Translations under genes and position numbers: made by a program
Notes under the pieces: model-generated
The model's database searches: none
The model's input: only the letters and a program-made list of their open reading frames with translations
What the model was told of the DNA's origin: nothing
Part shown: positions 1-7,472 of the stretch, in pieces
Layout: each line of letters starts with the position of its first letter
Position numbering within the stretch: the stretch's first letter is position 1
NCBI GenBank assembly: GCA_028279725.1
Contig: JANQNE010000007.1
Location: 163,406 to 214,475 of the forward strand
Direction: 5' to 3'
Source of the DNA: Candidatus Nanoarchaeia archaeon
GTDB taxonomy: Archaea > Nanobdellota > Nanobdellia > Woesearchaeales > JANQNE01
Length of the DNA stretch: 51,070 nucleotides

Positions 1-69
1 AACAAGTTAGAAGACGAGGAAAAGAGAAAGAAAGAAGAGAAAGATAAAGTGCTTACAAAGAAAGAGTGA
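1..69 (+). CDS. C-terminal tail of a truncated upstream gene, probably ribosomal protein eL32
   Basis: The window opens inside a reading frame whose last 22 codons encode a Lys/Glu-rich tail and end in TGA at 67-69. Nothing in the tail itself is diagnostic. The gene immediately before eL19 in archaeal ribosomal operons is normally eL32, so that is the best guess by synteny. The stop codon overlaps a GAGTGATC sequence that can serve as the ribosome-binding site of the following eL19 gene, which suggests tight coupling within the operon. Confidence 0.5.
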   Translation, partial: NKLEDEEKRKKEEKDKVLTKKE

Positions 70-74
70 TCTGA

Positions 75-530
75 ATGAATCTTCCAGTTCAAAAAAGGCT
101 TGCTGCCGGTGTTTTAGGGGTTTCCCAGAAGAAGATATGGGTAGATCCTGCTAGACTGGATGAAGTAAAGGAAGCCATCACAAAAGTTGATATTAAAAAA
201 TTGATCTCAGAAGGGATAATCAGGGAAAAACCATCCCAGAATACTTCAAGAGGAAGAGCTAGAAAGATACAGGTCCAGAAAAGCAAAGGAAAAAGAAAAG
301 GATCTGGCTCTAAAAAAGGAAAATTCACTGCAAGGCTTCCTAAGAAGAAAGCATGGATGAGCAACATAAGAGTGCAGAGGGGATTCATCAAAGAGCTGAA
401 AGACAAGGAGATAATCAGCAGTAAATCTTATCGTGCTCTTTATTCAAGATCCAAAGGAGGATTTTTTAGGAGTAAGAGGCACATCAAACTATACATCGAA
501 GAGCATAAGATGGTAAATAAGAAGAAATAA
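75..530 (+). CDS. rpl19e: 50S ribosomal protein L19e (eL19)
   Basis: This is a structural protein of the large ribosomal subunit found in archaea and eukaryotes. The 151-residue length is the family norm. The N-terminus (LPVQKRLAAGVLGVSQKKIW) is the conserved eL19 start, followed by a basic Arg/Lys-rich middle (about residues 58-95) that threads into rRNA and a basic C-terminal helix containing RSKGGFFRSKRH. It sits between the presumed eL32 tail and uL18, the canonical archaeal order, and the next gene starts one base after its stop, so it is co-transcribed. Identification is secure. Confidence 0.97.
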   Translation: MNLPVQKRLAAGVLGVSQKKIWVDPARLDEVKEAITKVDIKKLISEGIIREKPSQNTSRGRARKIQVQKSKGKRKGSGSKKGKFTARLPKKKAWMSNIRVQRGFIKELKDKEIISSKSYRALYSRSKGGFFRSKRHIKLYIEEHKMVNKKK

Positions 531-531
531 A

Positions 532-1104
532 ATGGCAAGAAACAACAGATTCACAGTCCAGTACAGGAGAAAAAGAGAAGGCAAGACTAATTACAAGAAG
601 AGGCTTAAGATACTGAAAGCTAATAAGCCAAGACTTGTCATAAGAAAATCTCTTAAGAACATAATTATCCAGGTCGTGGAATATCATCCGGAAGGGGATA
701 AGGTCATGACAAGTGTAATTTCAAAAGAACTTGAAAAATATAATTGGAGCCTTAACAAATCAAATCTTCCAAGCGCTTACCTGACAGGATTGCTGTTAGG
801 AAAGAAAGCGATCAAAAATAAGATCAATGATGTTGTTGTAGATTTCGGACTTAATGAATCCATAAAAGGCTCAAAACTCTATGCAGTACTGAAAGGAGTT
901 TTGGACAGTGGATTAAAGATACCAGTATCTGAAGAGATTCTTCCTTCAGAAGATAGGATAACTGGAAAACACATCGCTGATTATAATACTCTATTAAAAG
1001 ATGATGCAAAAAAGCAGTTCTCTGGCTACATTAAAAATAATATAAATGTTGGAGACATAACAAAATTGTTTGAAGAAGCGAAGAATAAGATATTAAAATC
1101 ATAA
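532..1104 (+). CDS. rpl18: 50S ribosomal protein L18 (uL18)
   Basis: This is the large-subunit protein that binds 5S rRNA. The N-terminus (RFTVQYRRKREGKTNYKKRL) is the archaeal/eukaryotic L18/L5e signature, followed by the RLVIRKS RNA-binding strand and the LPSAYLTGLLLGKKA helix. The protein has 190 residues, in the archaeal range. It begins one base after eL19 and is followed by uS5 nine bases downstream with an AAGGTGG ribosome-binding site. The position between eL19 and uS5 is the conserved archaeal order. Confidence 0.96.
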   Translation: MARNNRFTVQYRRKREGKTNYKKRLKILKANKPRLVIRKSLKNIIIQVVEYHPEGDKVMTSVISKELEKYNWSLNKSNLPSAYLTGLLLGKKAIKNKINDVVVDFGLNESIKGSKLYAVLKGVLDSGLKIPVSEEILPSEDRITGKHIADYNTLLKDDAKKQFSGYIKNNINVGDITKLFEEAKNKILKS

Positions 1105-1113
1105 GGTGGGATA

Positions 1114-2007
1114 ATGGCAGAAGAAAAAGAATCAAAACCAGCTGTTGAAGAGGAAAAGACTGAAGAAGTTAAGGTTGAAGAAACTCAGGAAACTGCAGAA
1201 GAAGCTAAGGAAGAGATCATAGAAGAACTAGGAAAAGCAGAAGTTCTGGAAGAAGCTAAAGAAGAGACAAAAAAAGAAGTGAAAGATGGTTTTGATAAAG
1301 AAGGATGGGCTCCTAAGACAAGCATCGGAAAAAAAGTAAAAGCTGGAGATATAACAAAGATTGATGAGTTGCTTGATAATGGATTCAAGATTCTTGAAGC
1401 TGCTATTGTTGATGTGCTTATTCCCGATCTACAGAGTGATCTACTACTGATTGGACAGTCAAAAGGTAAGTTTGGAGGCGGTCAAAGACGTGTTTTCAAA
1501 CAGACTCAAAAAAAGACAAGAGAAGGAAACAAGCCTAAGTTCGCAACAATGGCTTGTGTAGGTAATGAGAATGGTTATGTTGGTATAGGATATGGAAAAA
1601 GTAAAGAGACTGTTCCGGCAAGAGAAAAAGCGATCAAGAATGCTAAACTTAATATCATGAAAACAAGACGTGGATGTGGCTCATGGGAATGTGGATGTGG
1701 AGAACCTCATTCTATCCCTTTCGAAGTAGATGGAAAATGTGGATCCTGCGTCATAGAACTGAAACCAGCTCCAAAAGGAACTGGCTTATGTATTGAAAAA
1801 GAGTGCGCAAAGATACTGAAACTTGCAGGCATCAAAGATGTTTGGTCCAAGACATTTGGACACACTGCAACAAAGACTAATCTTATTGTAGCTTGTGTAG
1901 AAGCTCTTAACAAGCTTACTTCAACCAAGATAAACCCAGAACACATTCAGAACTGTGGAATTGTTGAAGGTGGCATCACTGTCAAAGATGAGGTTGAAAA
2001 TGAGTGA
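1114..2007 (+). CDS. rps5: 30S ribosomal protein S5 (uS5) with an acidic N-terminal extension
   Basis: This is the small-subunit protein at the mRNA entrance that contributes to decoding fidelity. The S5 core begins near residue 66 (EGWAPKTSIGKKVKAGDI) and includes the double-stranded-RNA-binding-like fold with GFGYGK-type sequence (VGIGYGKSKETVPAREKA) and the Cys-containing archaeal segment RGCGSWECGCGEPHSIPF. Residues 1-65 are an almost purely Glu/Lys/Ala/Val extension that is not part of the conserved fold; at 297 residues the protein is longer than typical archaeal S5 (about 210-240). An ATG with an AAGGTGGG ribosome-binding site supports this start, so the extension is probably translated. 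The end overlaps the uL30 start. Confidence 0.95.
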   Translation: MAEEKESKPAVEEEKTEEVKVEETQETAEEAKEEIIEELGKAEVLEEAKEETKKEVKDGFDKEGWAPKTSIGKKVKAGDITKIDELLDNGFKILEAAIVDVLIPDLQSDLLLIGQSKGKFGGGQRRVFKQTQKKTREGNKPKFATMACVGNENGYVGIGYGKSKETVPAREKAIKNAKLNIMKTRRGCGSWECGCGEPHSIPFEVDGKCGSCVIELKPAPKGTGLCIEKECAKILKLAGIKDVWSKTFGHTATKTNLIVACVEALNKLTSTKINPEHIQNCGIVEGGITVKDEVENE

Positions 2008-2374
2008 AGAGACAAAAAAAGGAAAGTTAGCAGCTGTAAGAGTTAGAGGTCTCGTAGGGATAAAAAAAGAGATAAAAGACACTCTTGATATGTTAAAATT
2101 ATACAGGAAAAATTACTGTGTTGTCCTGGATGACACTGTTACATCCAGAGGTATGCTTAACAAGGTTAAAGATTTCATCACATGGGGAGTCATTGATGAA
2201 GAAACAATAAAATTACTAAAAGAAAAAAGATCTGAAAAAGATAAAAAATTCTTTAGGCTAAATCCTCCAAAAAAAGGTTATGGAAGAAAAGGCATAAAAA
2301 TTGCTTTCGGTATTGGGGGAGCTCTAGGAGATAGAAAAGAGAAGATCAATGATCTGCTTAACAGGATGATTTAA
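2000..2374 (+). CDS. rpl30: 50S ribosomal protein L30 (uL30)
   Basis: This large-subunit protein has the archaeal L30/eukaryotic L7 form. The core is recognisable from AAVRVRGLVG, the helix containing MLKLYRKNYC, the DDTVTSRGMLNKVKDF segment and the basic C-terminal Gly-rich stretch FRLNPPKKGYGRKG. I chose the ATG at 2000 because a good ribosome-binding site (GAGGTTG, 1990-1996) precedes it and because upstream in-frame codons lie inside uS5 and do not match the family. The start overlaps the uS5 stop by eight bases, indicating translational coupling. It has 124 residues with this start. Confidence 0.93.
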   Translation: MSEETKKGKLAAVRVRGLVGIKKEIKDTLDMLKLYRKNYCVVLDDTVTSRGMLNKVKDFITWGVIDEETIKLLKEKRSEKDKKFFRLNPPKKGYGRKGIKIAFGIGGALGDRKEKINDLLNRMI

Positions 2375-2375
2375 G

Positions 2376-2864
2376 ATGGTTATCAACAAAAGAAGTAAAA
2401 ATTCCAGGCAAAGAGGAGGATGGACCCATGGATGGGGTTCAAAAAAGAAGCACAGAGGTGCAGGCCATAGAGGAGGTAGAGGTATGGCTGGAACAGGAAA
2501 AAGAGGGGATGTAAAGAAGACTCTTATCTGGAAAAACAAGAAATATTTCGGAAAATTCGGCTTTAAGAAGAAAGGTGTAGCTGAAAAGATAATTGCGATC
2601 AATCTAGTTGATATTGAAAGAAACGTTGATTCCTGGATTGCTAAAAAACTCGTAAATGATGAAAAAGGAACATATTCAATAGAAGCTGAGAAAATAGGCT
2701 TCAATAAGGTCCTTGGAACAGGTAAATTAACGAAAAAGTTAAAAATATCATGTCCTTATTTTTCTAAATCAGCTGTTGAAAAGATAAAAGCTGCTGGAGG
2801 AGAGGTGATTCAGCCAAATCCTCCTGTTCAAGAAGCTCCAACTTCTGAACAAAAAGAGGAATAA
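2376..2864 (+). CDS. rpl15: 50S ribosomal protein L15 (uL15)
   Basis: This is a large-subunit assembly protein. The N-terminal Gly/Arg/Lys-rich segment with GGWTHGWGSKKKHRGAGHRG is the archaeal uL15 hallmark, followed by the globular C-terminal domain with VLGTGKLTKKL and SKSAVEKIKAAGGEV. It has 162 residues, normal for archaea, with a slightly Pro/Gln/Glu-rich tail. It starts one base after uL30 and is followed two bases later by secY, reproducing the conserved archaeal and bacterial L30-L15-SecY order. Confidence 0.97.
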   Translation: MVINKRSKNSRQRGGWTHGWGSKKKHRGAGHRGGRGMAGTGKRGDVKKTLIWKNKKYFGKFGFKKKGVAEKIIAINLVDIERNVDSWIAKKLVNDEKGTYSIEAEKIGFNKVLGTGKLTKKLKISCPYFSKSAVEKIKAAGGEVIQPNPPVQEAPTSEQKEE

Positions 2865-2866
2865 AA

Positions 2867-4261
2867 ATGTCTTTTTGGAATGCACTCTTGTACAATCTTC
2901 CTGAGGTAAGTGGACCTCAGCAGAGAAAACTATCATTCAAGGAAAAATTAAAGTGGACAGGCATAATTCTTGTTATATTCTTTGTCCTTGGTATGATTCC
3001 TTTATTCGGGCTTGGTGAAAACGCTCTACAGCAGTTCGAATTCCTATCATTAATCTTAGGAGCTGAATTTGGATCCATTATCTCGCTTGGTATTGGTCCT
3101 TTAGTTACAGCATCTATCGTTCTGCAGCTTCTGGTCGGATCAGGAATCCTAAAACTAGACCTAACTAACCCAGAACATAAGAAAAAATTTCAAGGTTTGC
3201 AAAAGATAACCGCTATATTCTTCATAATCTTTGAGGCCATAATATACATCTTTATGGGAGGTTTAGCTCCTGCAGCTGAGCTACAGGGAACTGCACTATT
3301 CTTCCAATTAGAGCTTATCTTGGTTTTCCAGCTCATATTAGGCGGATTCCTGATAATGTTTATGGATGAAGTTGTATCCAAATGGGGTTTCGGCTCAGGT
3401 TTAAGCTTATTTATTGCAGCTGGAGTTTCAAAAAGTGTCTTTGTAAGAGCTCTTAGCCCTCTTCCATCACCAACAAACCCAAATATATCGACAGGAGCTA
3501 TTCCTGCATTATTCCAGAGTCTTGCAGCTGGAGATCCTATGACTGCAGCTCTTATGATAGCAGCTCTTGTATCAACAATCTTAGTTTTCCTTATCGCTGT
3601 TTATTCACAGGCTATGAAGATAGAAATTCCATTGTCATTCGGAAGAATAAGGGGACATGGTATCAGATGGCCGTTAAACTTTATCTATACAAGTAACATT
3701 CCGGTTATATTAGTTGCAGCACTTATGGCTAACGTTCAGTTATGGGCAAGATTATTGCAAAATTGGGGACATCCCATACTTGGAACATTCTCAGGTAATG
3801 CTCCCCAATCAGGATTAGTCTTCTGGATGTACTCTCCAGATATTGTCAAAAGTATAATCACTGGATCTTTAACATGGACCCATGTAGGTCAGGCAGCTGT
3901 ATATATAATATTCATGATAATAGGTGCTGTTATATTTTCGATCTTCTGGGTCCAGACTGCAGGAATGGACGCAAGATCACAGGCAAAACAGATCATGGCT
4001 TCAGGATTACAGATACCTGGTTTTAGAAAAGACCAGAGAGTTCTGGAGACCTTGCTTAATAGATATATCTGGCCTTTGACAGTCATGGGTGCGATTGCCG
4101 TTGGTATAATGGCAGCTTTAGCAGACCTGACAGGTGCTCTTTCCAGAGGAACAGGGATATTGCTTACAGTTATGATTGTCTATAAGTTATATGAAGAGAT
4201 CGCAAAAGAACATATGATGGACATGCATCCTATGATGCGAAAGATGATGGGTCAGGAGTGA
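2867..4261 (+). CDS. secY: Preprotein translocase subunit SecY
   Basis: This is the channel-forming subunit of the Sec translocon in the cytoplasmic membrane. The 464-residue protein has about ten hydrophobic segments. Recognisable features are the amphipathic N-terminus, GSIISLGIGPLVTASIVLQL (TM2/plug region), KWGFGSGLSLFIAAGVS, the cytosolic loop around IPLSFGRIRGHGIRWPLNFI and the C-terminal region ALADLTGALSRGTGILLTV. It follows uL15 directly, as in most prokaryotes. The adjacent DUF106 protein is a likely partner in membrane-protein insertion. Confidence 0.97.
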   Translation: MSFWNALLYNLPEVSGPQQRKLSFKEKLKWTGIILVIFFVLGMIPLFGLGENALQQFEFLSLILGAEFGSIISLGIGPLVTASIVLQLLVGSGILKLDLTNPEHKKKFQGLQKITAIFFIIFEAIIYIFMGGLAPAAELQGTALFFQLELILVFQLILGGFLIMFMDEVVSKWGFGSGLSLFIAAGVSKSVFVRALSPLPSPTNPNISTGAIPALFQSLAAGDPMTAALMIAALVSTILVFLIAVYSQAMKIEIPLSFGRIRGHGIRWPLNFIYTSNIPVILVAALMANVQLWARLLQNWGHPILGTFSGNAPQSGLVFWMYSPDIVKSIITGSLTWTHVGQAAVYIIFMIIGAVIFSIFWVQTAGMDARSQAKQIMASGLQIPGFRKDQRVLETLLNRYIWPLTVMGAIAVGIMAALADLTGALSRGTGILLTVMIVYKLYEEIAKEHMMDMHPMMRKMMGQE

Positions 4262-4265
4262 TCTT

Positions 4266-5018
4266 ATGGCTCTTAATTCTATCCTGGATCCCGTACTAAA
4301 ACCAATACTTACTCTTCCGCCTTTCTGGGGGATTCTTATTATTTCGCTAATCATCGCAGTCATAATGACTTTCATCTACAAATGGATGACAGATCAGCAT
4401 CTCATGAAAGCACTGAAAGATGATATAAAGAAATTCCAGAAAGAGATGAAACTATTAAGGCATGATCCTCAAAAGATGTTATCCATGCAGAAAAAAGCCA
4501 TGGAAACAAACATGAAGTACATGATGCATTCTATGAAGCCAACAATCTTCACGATCATCCCGATAATCCTTATCTTTGGATGGCTAACTTCAAATATCGC
4601 TTATCTGCCTATAATGCCTGAGCAGGAATTCACAACAACTGCTATGTTTGCAAAAGAAATAGTTGGGTCAATAGAGATTGTTCCGCCAGAAAACTTCGAA
4701 CTAAAAAGTAATATGACTCAGGAGATAATAGATAATAAAGCGTCTTGGACTTTAATAGCACCTGAAGAAGGAGAATACACTATTGAATACATTTTCAGCG
4801 GAAAATCATACTTCAAAGATATTATCATCACAACAAAACAGAAATATGCTCCTGTTAAAGAGACAATAAAAAACAGCGAACTTAAGATGATTACTATAGA
4901 TAATCCTCCTTTAAAGGTATTGAACCTTTTTGGATGGAGAATTGGCTGGTTAGGAAGCTACATAATATTTTCAATAGTTTTCAGCATGTTGCTGAGAAGA
5001 TGGCTAAAAATACACTGA
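4266..5018 (+). CDS. DUF106 / archaeal YidC-like (EMC3/TMCO1 superfamily) membrane protein with an extracytoplasmic insertion
   Basis: The family is a minimal insertase core thought to help insert membrane proteins. The sequence shows TM1 at about residues 18-38, a positively charged cytosolic coiled coil at about 48-85 (KKFQKEMKLLRHDPQKM), TM2 at about 93-115 and TM3 at about 222-245. Between TM2 and TM3 lies a beta-rich segment of about 100 residues (roughly 116-216, with TWTLIAPEEGEYTIEYIFSG) that would face outside and makes the protein longer than typical members. Its place directly after secY is common in archaea and agrees with the insertase role. Adenylate kinase, which often lies between the two, is missing. 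Confidence 0.85.
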   Translation: MALNSILDPVLKPILTLPPFWGILIISLIIAVIMTFIYKWMTDQHLMKALKDDIKKFQKEMKLLRHDPQKMLSMQKKAMETNMKYMMHSMKPTIFTIIPIILIFGWLTSNIAYLPIMPEQEFTTTAMFAKEIVGSIEIVPPENFELKSNMTQEIIDNKASWTLIAPEEGEYTIEYIFSGKSYFKDIIITTKQKYAPVKETIKNSELKMITIDNPPLKVLNLFGWRIGWLGSYIIFSIVFSMLLRRWLKIH

Positions 5019-5037
5019 TTATGCTCGATAAAACGTT

Positions 5038-5050
5038 AACTTTATAAAAG
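5038..5050 (+). promoter_or_regulatory. TATA box for the eL34-eL14 pair
   Basis: AACTTTATAAAAG is a good archaeal TATA element centred about 25-30 bases upstream of the predicted transcript start near 5070, just before the GGTTGAT ribosome-binding site (5067-5073) and ATG (5077) of eL34. This suggests eL34 and eL14 can be transcribed separately from the upstream ribosomal operon. Confidence 0.6.
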
Positions 5051-5076
5051 AATTAAAATTCACAAGGTTGATAAAA

Positions 5077-5343
5077 ATGCCTGCTGGAAGACATAAATCA
5101 AGGACATTAAGAAGGGTTTCAAGAAAGACCCCAGGAGCTAAGACTACTTTACAGTATAAGAAAAGAAAGCCAAGTAAAGCTAAATGTGGTATGTGTGGGG
5201 CTGTACTTTCTGGTGTTCCTAGAGAAAGGCCTAAGAAGATGCAGAACATTTCTAAGACAAAGAAAAGACCCGAAAGACCATTCGGTGGAGTTCTATGTCC
5301 TAAGTGCATGAGAAAGATAATCAAAGAGTCTATTAGAGAATAA
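5077..5343 (+). CDS. rpl34e: 50S ribosomal protein L34e (eL34)
   Basis: This is a zinc-ribbon large-subunit protein shared by archaea and eukaryotes. The 88 residues begin MPAGRHKSRTLRRVSRKTPG, match the family start and contain two Cys pairs (CGMC and CPKC) around a basic central loop, with the signature RPFGGVLCPKCM near the end. I prefer the ATG at 5077 over the upstream TTG at 5068 because a GGTTGAT ribosome-binding site lies just before it and the protein then begins exactly where the family does. It is followed by a hairpin and then eL14. Confidence 0.95.
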   Translation: MPAGRHKSRTLRRVSRKTPGAKTTLQYKKRKPSKAKCGMCGAVLSGVPRERPKKMQNISKTKKRPERPFGGVLCPKCMRKIIKESIRE

Positions 5344-5383
5344 TCTCTTGCTTATTAGGTGACTATAAGCAGAAATAAGAGAT
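5343..5383 (+). other. Intercistronic hairpin between eL34 and eL14 genes
   Basis: An outer 7-bp stem (ATCTCTT 5343-5349 with AAGAGAT 5377-5383) and an inner 6-bp stem (GCTTAT 5350-5355 with ATAAGC 5365-5370) enclose a 9-base loop, with a 6-base bulge on the 3' side. It begins at the last base of the eL34 stop and ends one base before the eL14 ribosome-binding site GGAGGG (5385-5390). It could be an RNA-processing or autoregulatory element; no poly-T tract follows, so it is not a classic terminator. Confidence 0.5.
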
Positions 5384-5396
5384 CGGAGGGATCAAA

Positions 5397-5804
5397 ATGA
5401 TTGAAATTGGAAGATTATGTGTAAAGCTTGCCGGAAGAGATGCAGGCAAAAAATGTGTTATTGCTGATGTCCTGGACAAAAACTTTGTTCTTATTGATGG
5501 TGAGACTAGAAGAAGAAAATGCAATATCAGACATCTGGAGCCATTAAAAGACATGATAAAGATCAAAAAAGGAGCAGCAAGCTCAGAGATCTCAGCTGAA
5601 TTCAAGAAATTAGGTATTGAAGTAAAAGAGACTAAGAAGAAAGAAAAGGCAGAGAAGCCAAAAAAACTGAGAGGAAAAGATAAGAAACCATCAGAAGAAA
5701 AGCCTAAGAAAGAGAAGAAGAAAGCTGACAAGAAGGAAAAGCCTGCAGAAAAAAAGGAAGCCCCTAAAAAAGAAACCAAGAAAGAAGAACCTAAAAAGAA
5801 ATAA
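5397..5804 (+). CDS. rpl14e: 50S ribosomal protein L14e (eL14) with a Lys/Glu-rich tail
   Basis: This is an archaeal/eukaryotic large-subunit protein with an SH3-like (KOW) domain. Residues 1-55 (EIGRLCVKLAGRDAGKKCVI, then RRRKCNIRHLEPL) match the compact eL14 core, which in most archaea is nearly the whole protein (about 75-100 residues). Residues 75-135 are a low-complexity Lys/Glu/Pro tail of KKEKPAEKKE-type repeats. A strong GGAGGG ribosome-binding site seven bases upstream fixes the ATG. The cmk gene usually before it and truB/cbf5 after it are not present. The next gene, pheT, is convergent and ends 14 bases away. Confidence 0.92.
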   Translation: MIEIGRLCVKLAGRDAGKKCVIADVLDKNFVLIDGETRRRKCNIRHLEPLKDMIKIKKGAASSEISAEFKKLGIEVKETKKKEKAEKPKKLRGKDKKPSEEKPKKEKKKADKKEKPAEKKEAPKKETKKEEPKKK

Positions 5805-5818
5805 TTTTTATTTCTGCT

Positions 5819-7471
5819 TTATTTTTTATTTAGTATCCTAAACAATTCTGAAATATTTAGCTCAAACCCACTCACAGGCATATCTAATCCCCACTTCTCA
5901 AGAACTTTTGGATGTATCTCCCCCATATATGCAACTTCAACACCATTGACACTTACTCTGCCAACTCTTCCAGGTATAAAAGAATCATGCTCTGTCTCAT
6001 CAATCTCATAATCAAGATCCAATCCTTTCATAAGATAATCAAGGATCTGCTTAACTTCAGTATAATTAACCTTTGAATGGCTGCTCAGAACAGCTAATCT
6101 CTCGAACTCCTTAACATTTGTCTCTTCTTTTATATCTTTCTTAAATACAGTTCCGATCTCAAATATCTTTTGAGGATAATCATGATGCCTGTTCTCCTCC
6201 AAAACTTTCATAAGTGAAGGAATCATCCAATTTCTTAAGCAATTATAATCAACAGGAGCATTCTCAAGTTTGATAGGAGACCAGTCAATACACATCTTAT
6301 CATTTAATTCTTCCCTGCCCATCAGATGATATGTATTAGTCTCCAATAACTCAAGTCCAACTAAAATATCTGAAATTTTATTGACAAATTTTCCTAAAGC
6401 ACTTTCCTCCCCGACAGTTGCTACATGGGGTATTTCTTCCTTAAAATTTTCATAACCATATGCGATAGCGATATCTTCAACTAAGTCAATCTGATGTAAA
6501 ATATCCACCCTATAAGCTGGAACCAGCACTTTTTTGTTCTTATAGCCATAACCCATCTTTTCAAGGCATCTTTTCAGGCTAGGCTCCTCCAGCTCAAGCC
6601 CAAGTATCTTGTTCACATACTCGAGATCAACTTTCATCTCCTCGGGTTTAAGATCTGGAGTTGTATATTTCCCATCAGGATATTCCAGATTCATAGAATA
6701 TACTTTGCCACCCATATCTGACAAAGCACAAACTATAATATTAAGACATTTGCTCAAAACATTAAAATCAAATCCGCTGCATTCTATAAAAACATCCTTT
6801 GTCCCTTGCATTATCTTGCCGACCTCATGAGAATTTATTATTGGAGGCATTGAAAGGATCTGATCATTATCATCAATAAAAACAGGGAATTTCTCCTTCC
6901 CTTCCAACAAAGACCCATACTCTCTTCCAGCAGGATGTTGAGATAATATCTGCTGCCCAGTGATCTCTTTAGGAAATTCAAGTGGTCTAAACTTAATCTC
7001 ATTTGGCTTTTTCGCCATATATTTTATTGGTGGTTTTATCTTTTCAAAAGGATAAACTCCGATAGCAACTTTCTTCCTATTTCTTCCATAAGTGATATGT
7101 AATTTCTCCTGGATCTGTATTATTTCTTTTATTTTCTCATCATCAAATTTCAACCCTTTTACTATAGCGCACGCTGTAAAAGGTCTTACCTTTGCAACTG
7201 ACTTATCGATTACAACTTTCTCTCCTGATTTATCAACCTTGTACTCTTTCAGTCCGGTCTTAATGCCTATAAAAGAAGAAAATGCCCTCGCAAATCCTTG
7301 TTCAGAAAGAAAATCTGGACGGTTAGGAAATATCTCAACTGTTATATTATTCCCTTCAATAGATTCAAGATCAGTTCCTAAATAGCTGATCCTATCCCTT
7401 AATTTATTCAAAGGCAGCTTTTTACCTACTAATTTCTCAAATACATTTTTGTTTAGCGTTATTGTTGGCAT
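5819..7471 (-). CDS. pheT: Phenylalanine--tRNA ligase beta subunit
   Basis: This is the non-catalytic subunit of the alpha2-beta2 enzyme that charges tRNA-Phe; it carries the B3/B4 editing region and the B5 domain. The 550 residues are the typical archaeal/eukaryotic short form, without the bacterial N-terminal EMAP-like domain. Visible landmarks are TLNKNVFEKLVGKKLPLNKL at the N-terminus, IEIFPNRPD-type sequence near residue 48 (VEIFPNRPDFLSEQGFARAF), the editing-domain segment LSMPPIINSHEVGKI, and the C-terminal FIPGRVGRVSVNG with GEIHPKVLEKWGLD. It is third in the operon after pheS and an unrelated membrane-protein gene, starting one base after that gene's stop. Confidence 0.96.
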   Translation of the reverse strand: MPTITLNKNVFEKLVGKKLPLNKLRDRISYLGTDLESIEGNNITVEIFPNRPDFLSEQGFARAFSSFIGIKTGLKEYKVDKSGEKVVIDKSVAKVRPFTACAIVKGLKFDDEKIKEIIQIQEKLHITYGRNRKKVAIGVYPFEKIKPPIKYMAKKPNEIKFRPLEFPKEITGQQILSQHPAGREYGSLLEGKEKFPVFIDDNDQILSMPPIINSHEVGKIMQGTKDVFIECSGFDFNVLSKCLNIIVCALSDMGGKVYSMNLEYPDGKYTTPDLKPEEMKVDLEYVNKILGLELEEPSLKRCLEKMGYGYKNKKVLVPAYRVDILHQIDLVEDIAIAYGYENFKEEIPHVATVGEESALGKFVNKISDILVGLELLETNTYHLMGREELNDKMCIDWSPIKLENAPVDYNCLRNWMIPSLMKVLEENRHHDYPQKIFEIGTVFKKDIKEETNVKEFERLAVLSSHSKVNYTEVKQILDYLMKGLDLDYEIDETEHDSFIPGRVGRVSVNGVEVAYMGEIHPKVLEKWGLDMPVSGFELNISELFRILNKK

Positions 7472-7472
7472 T

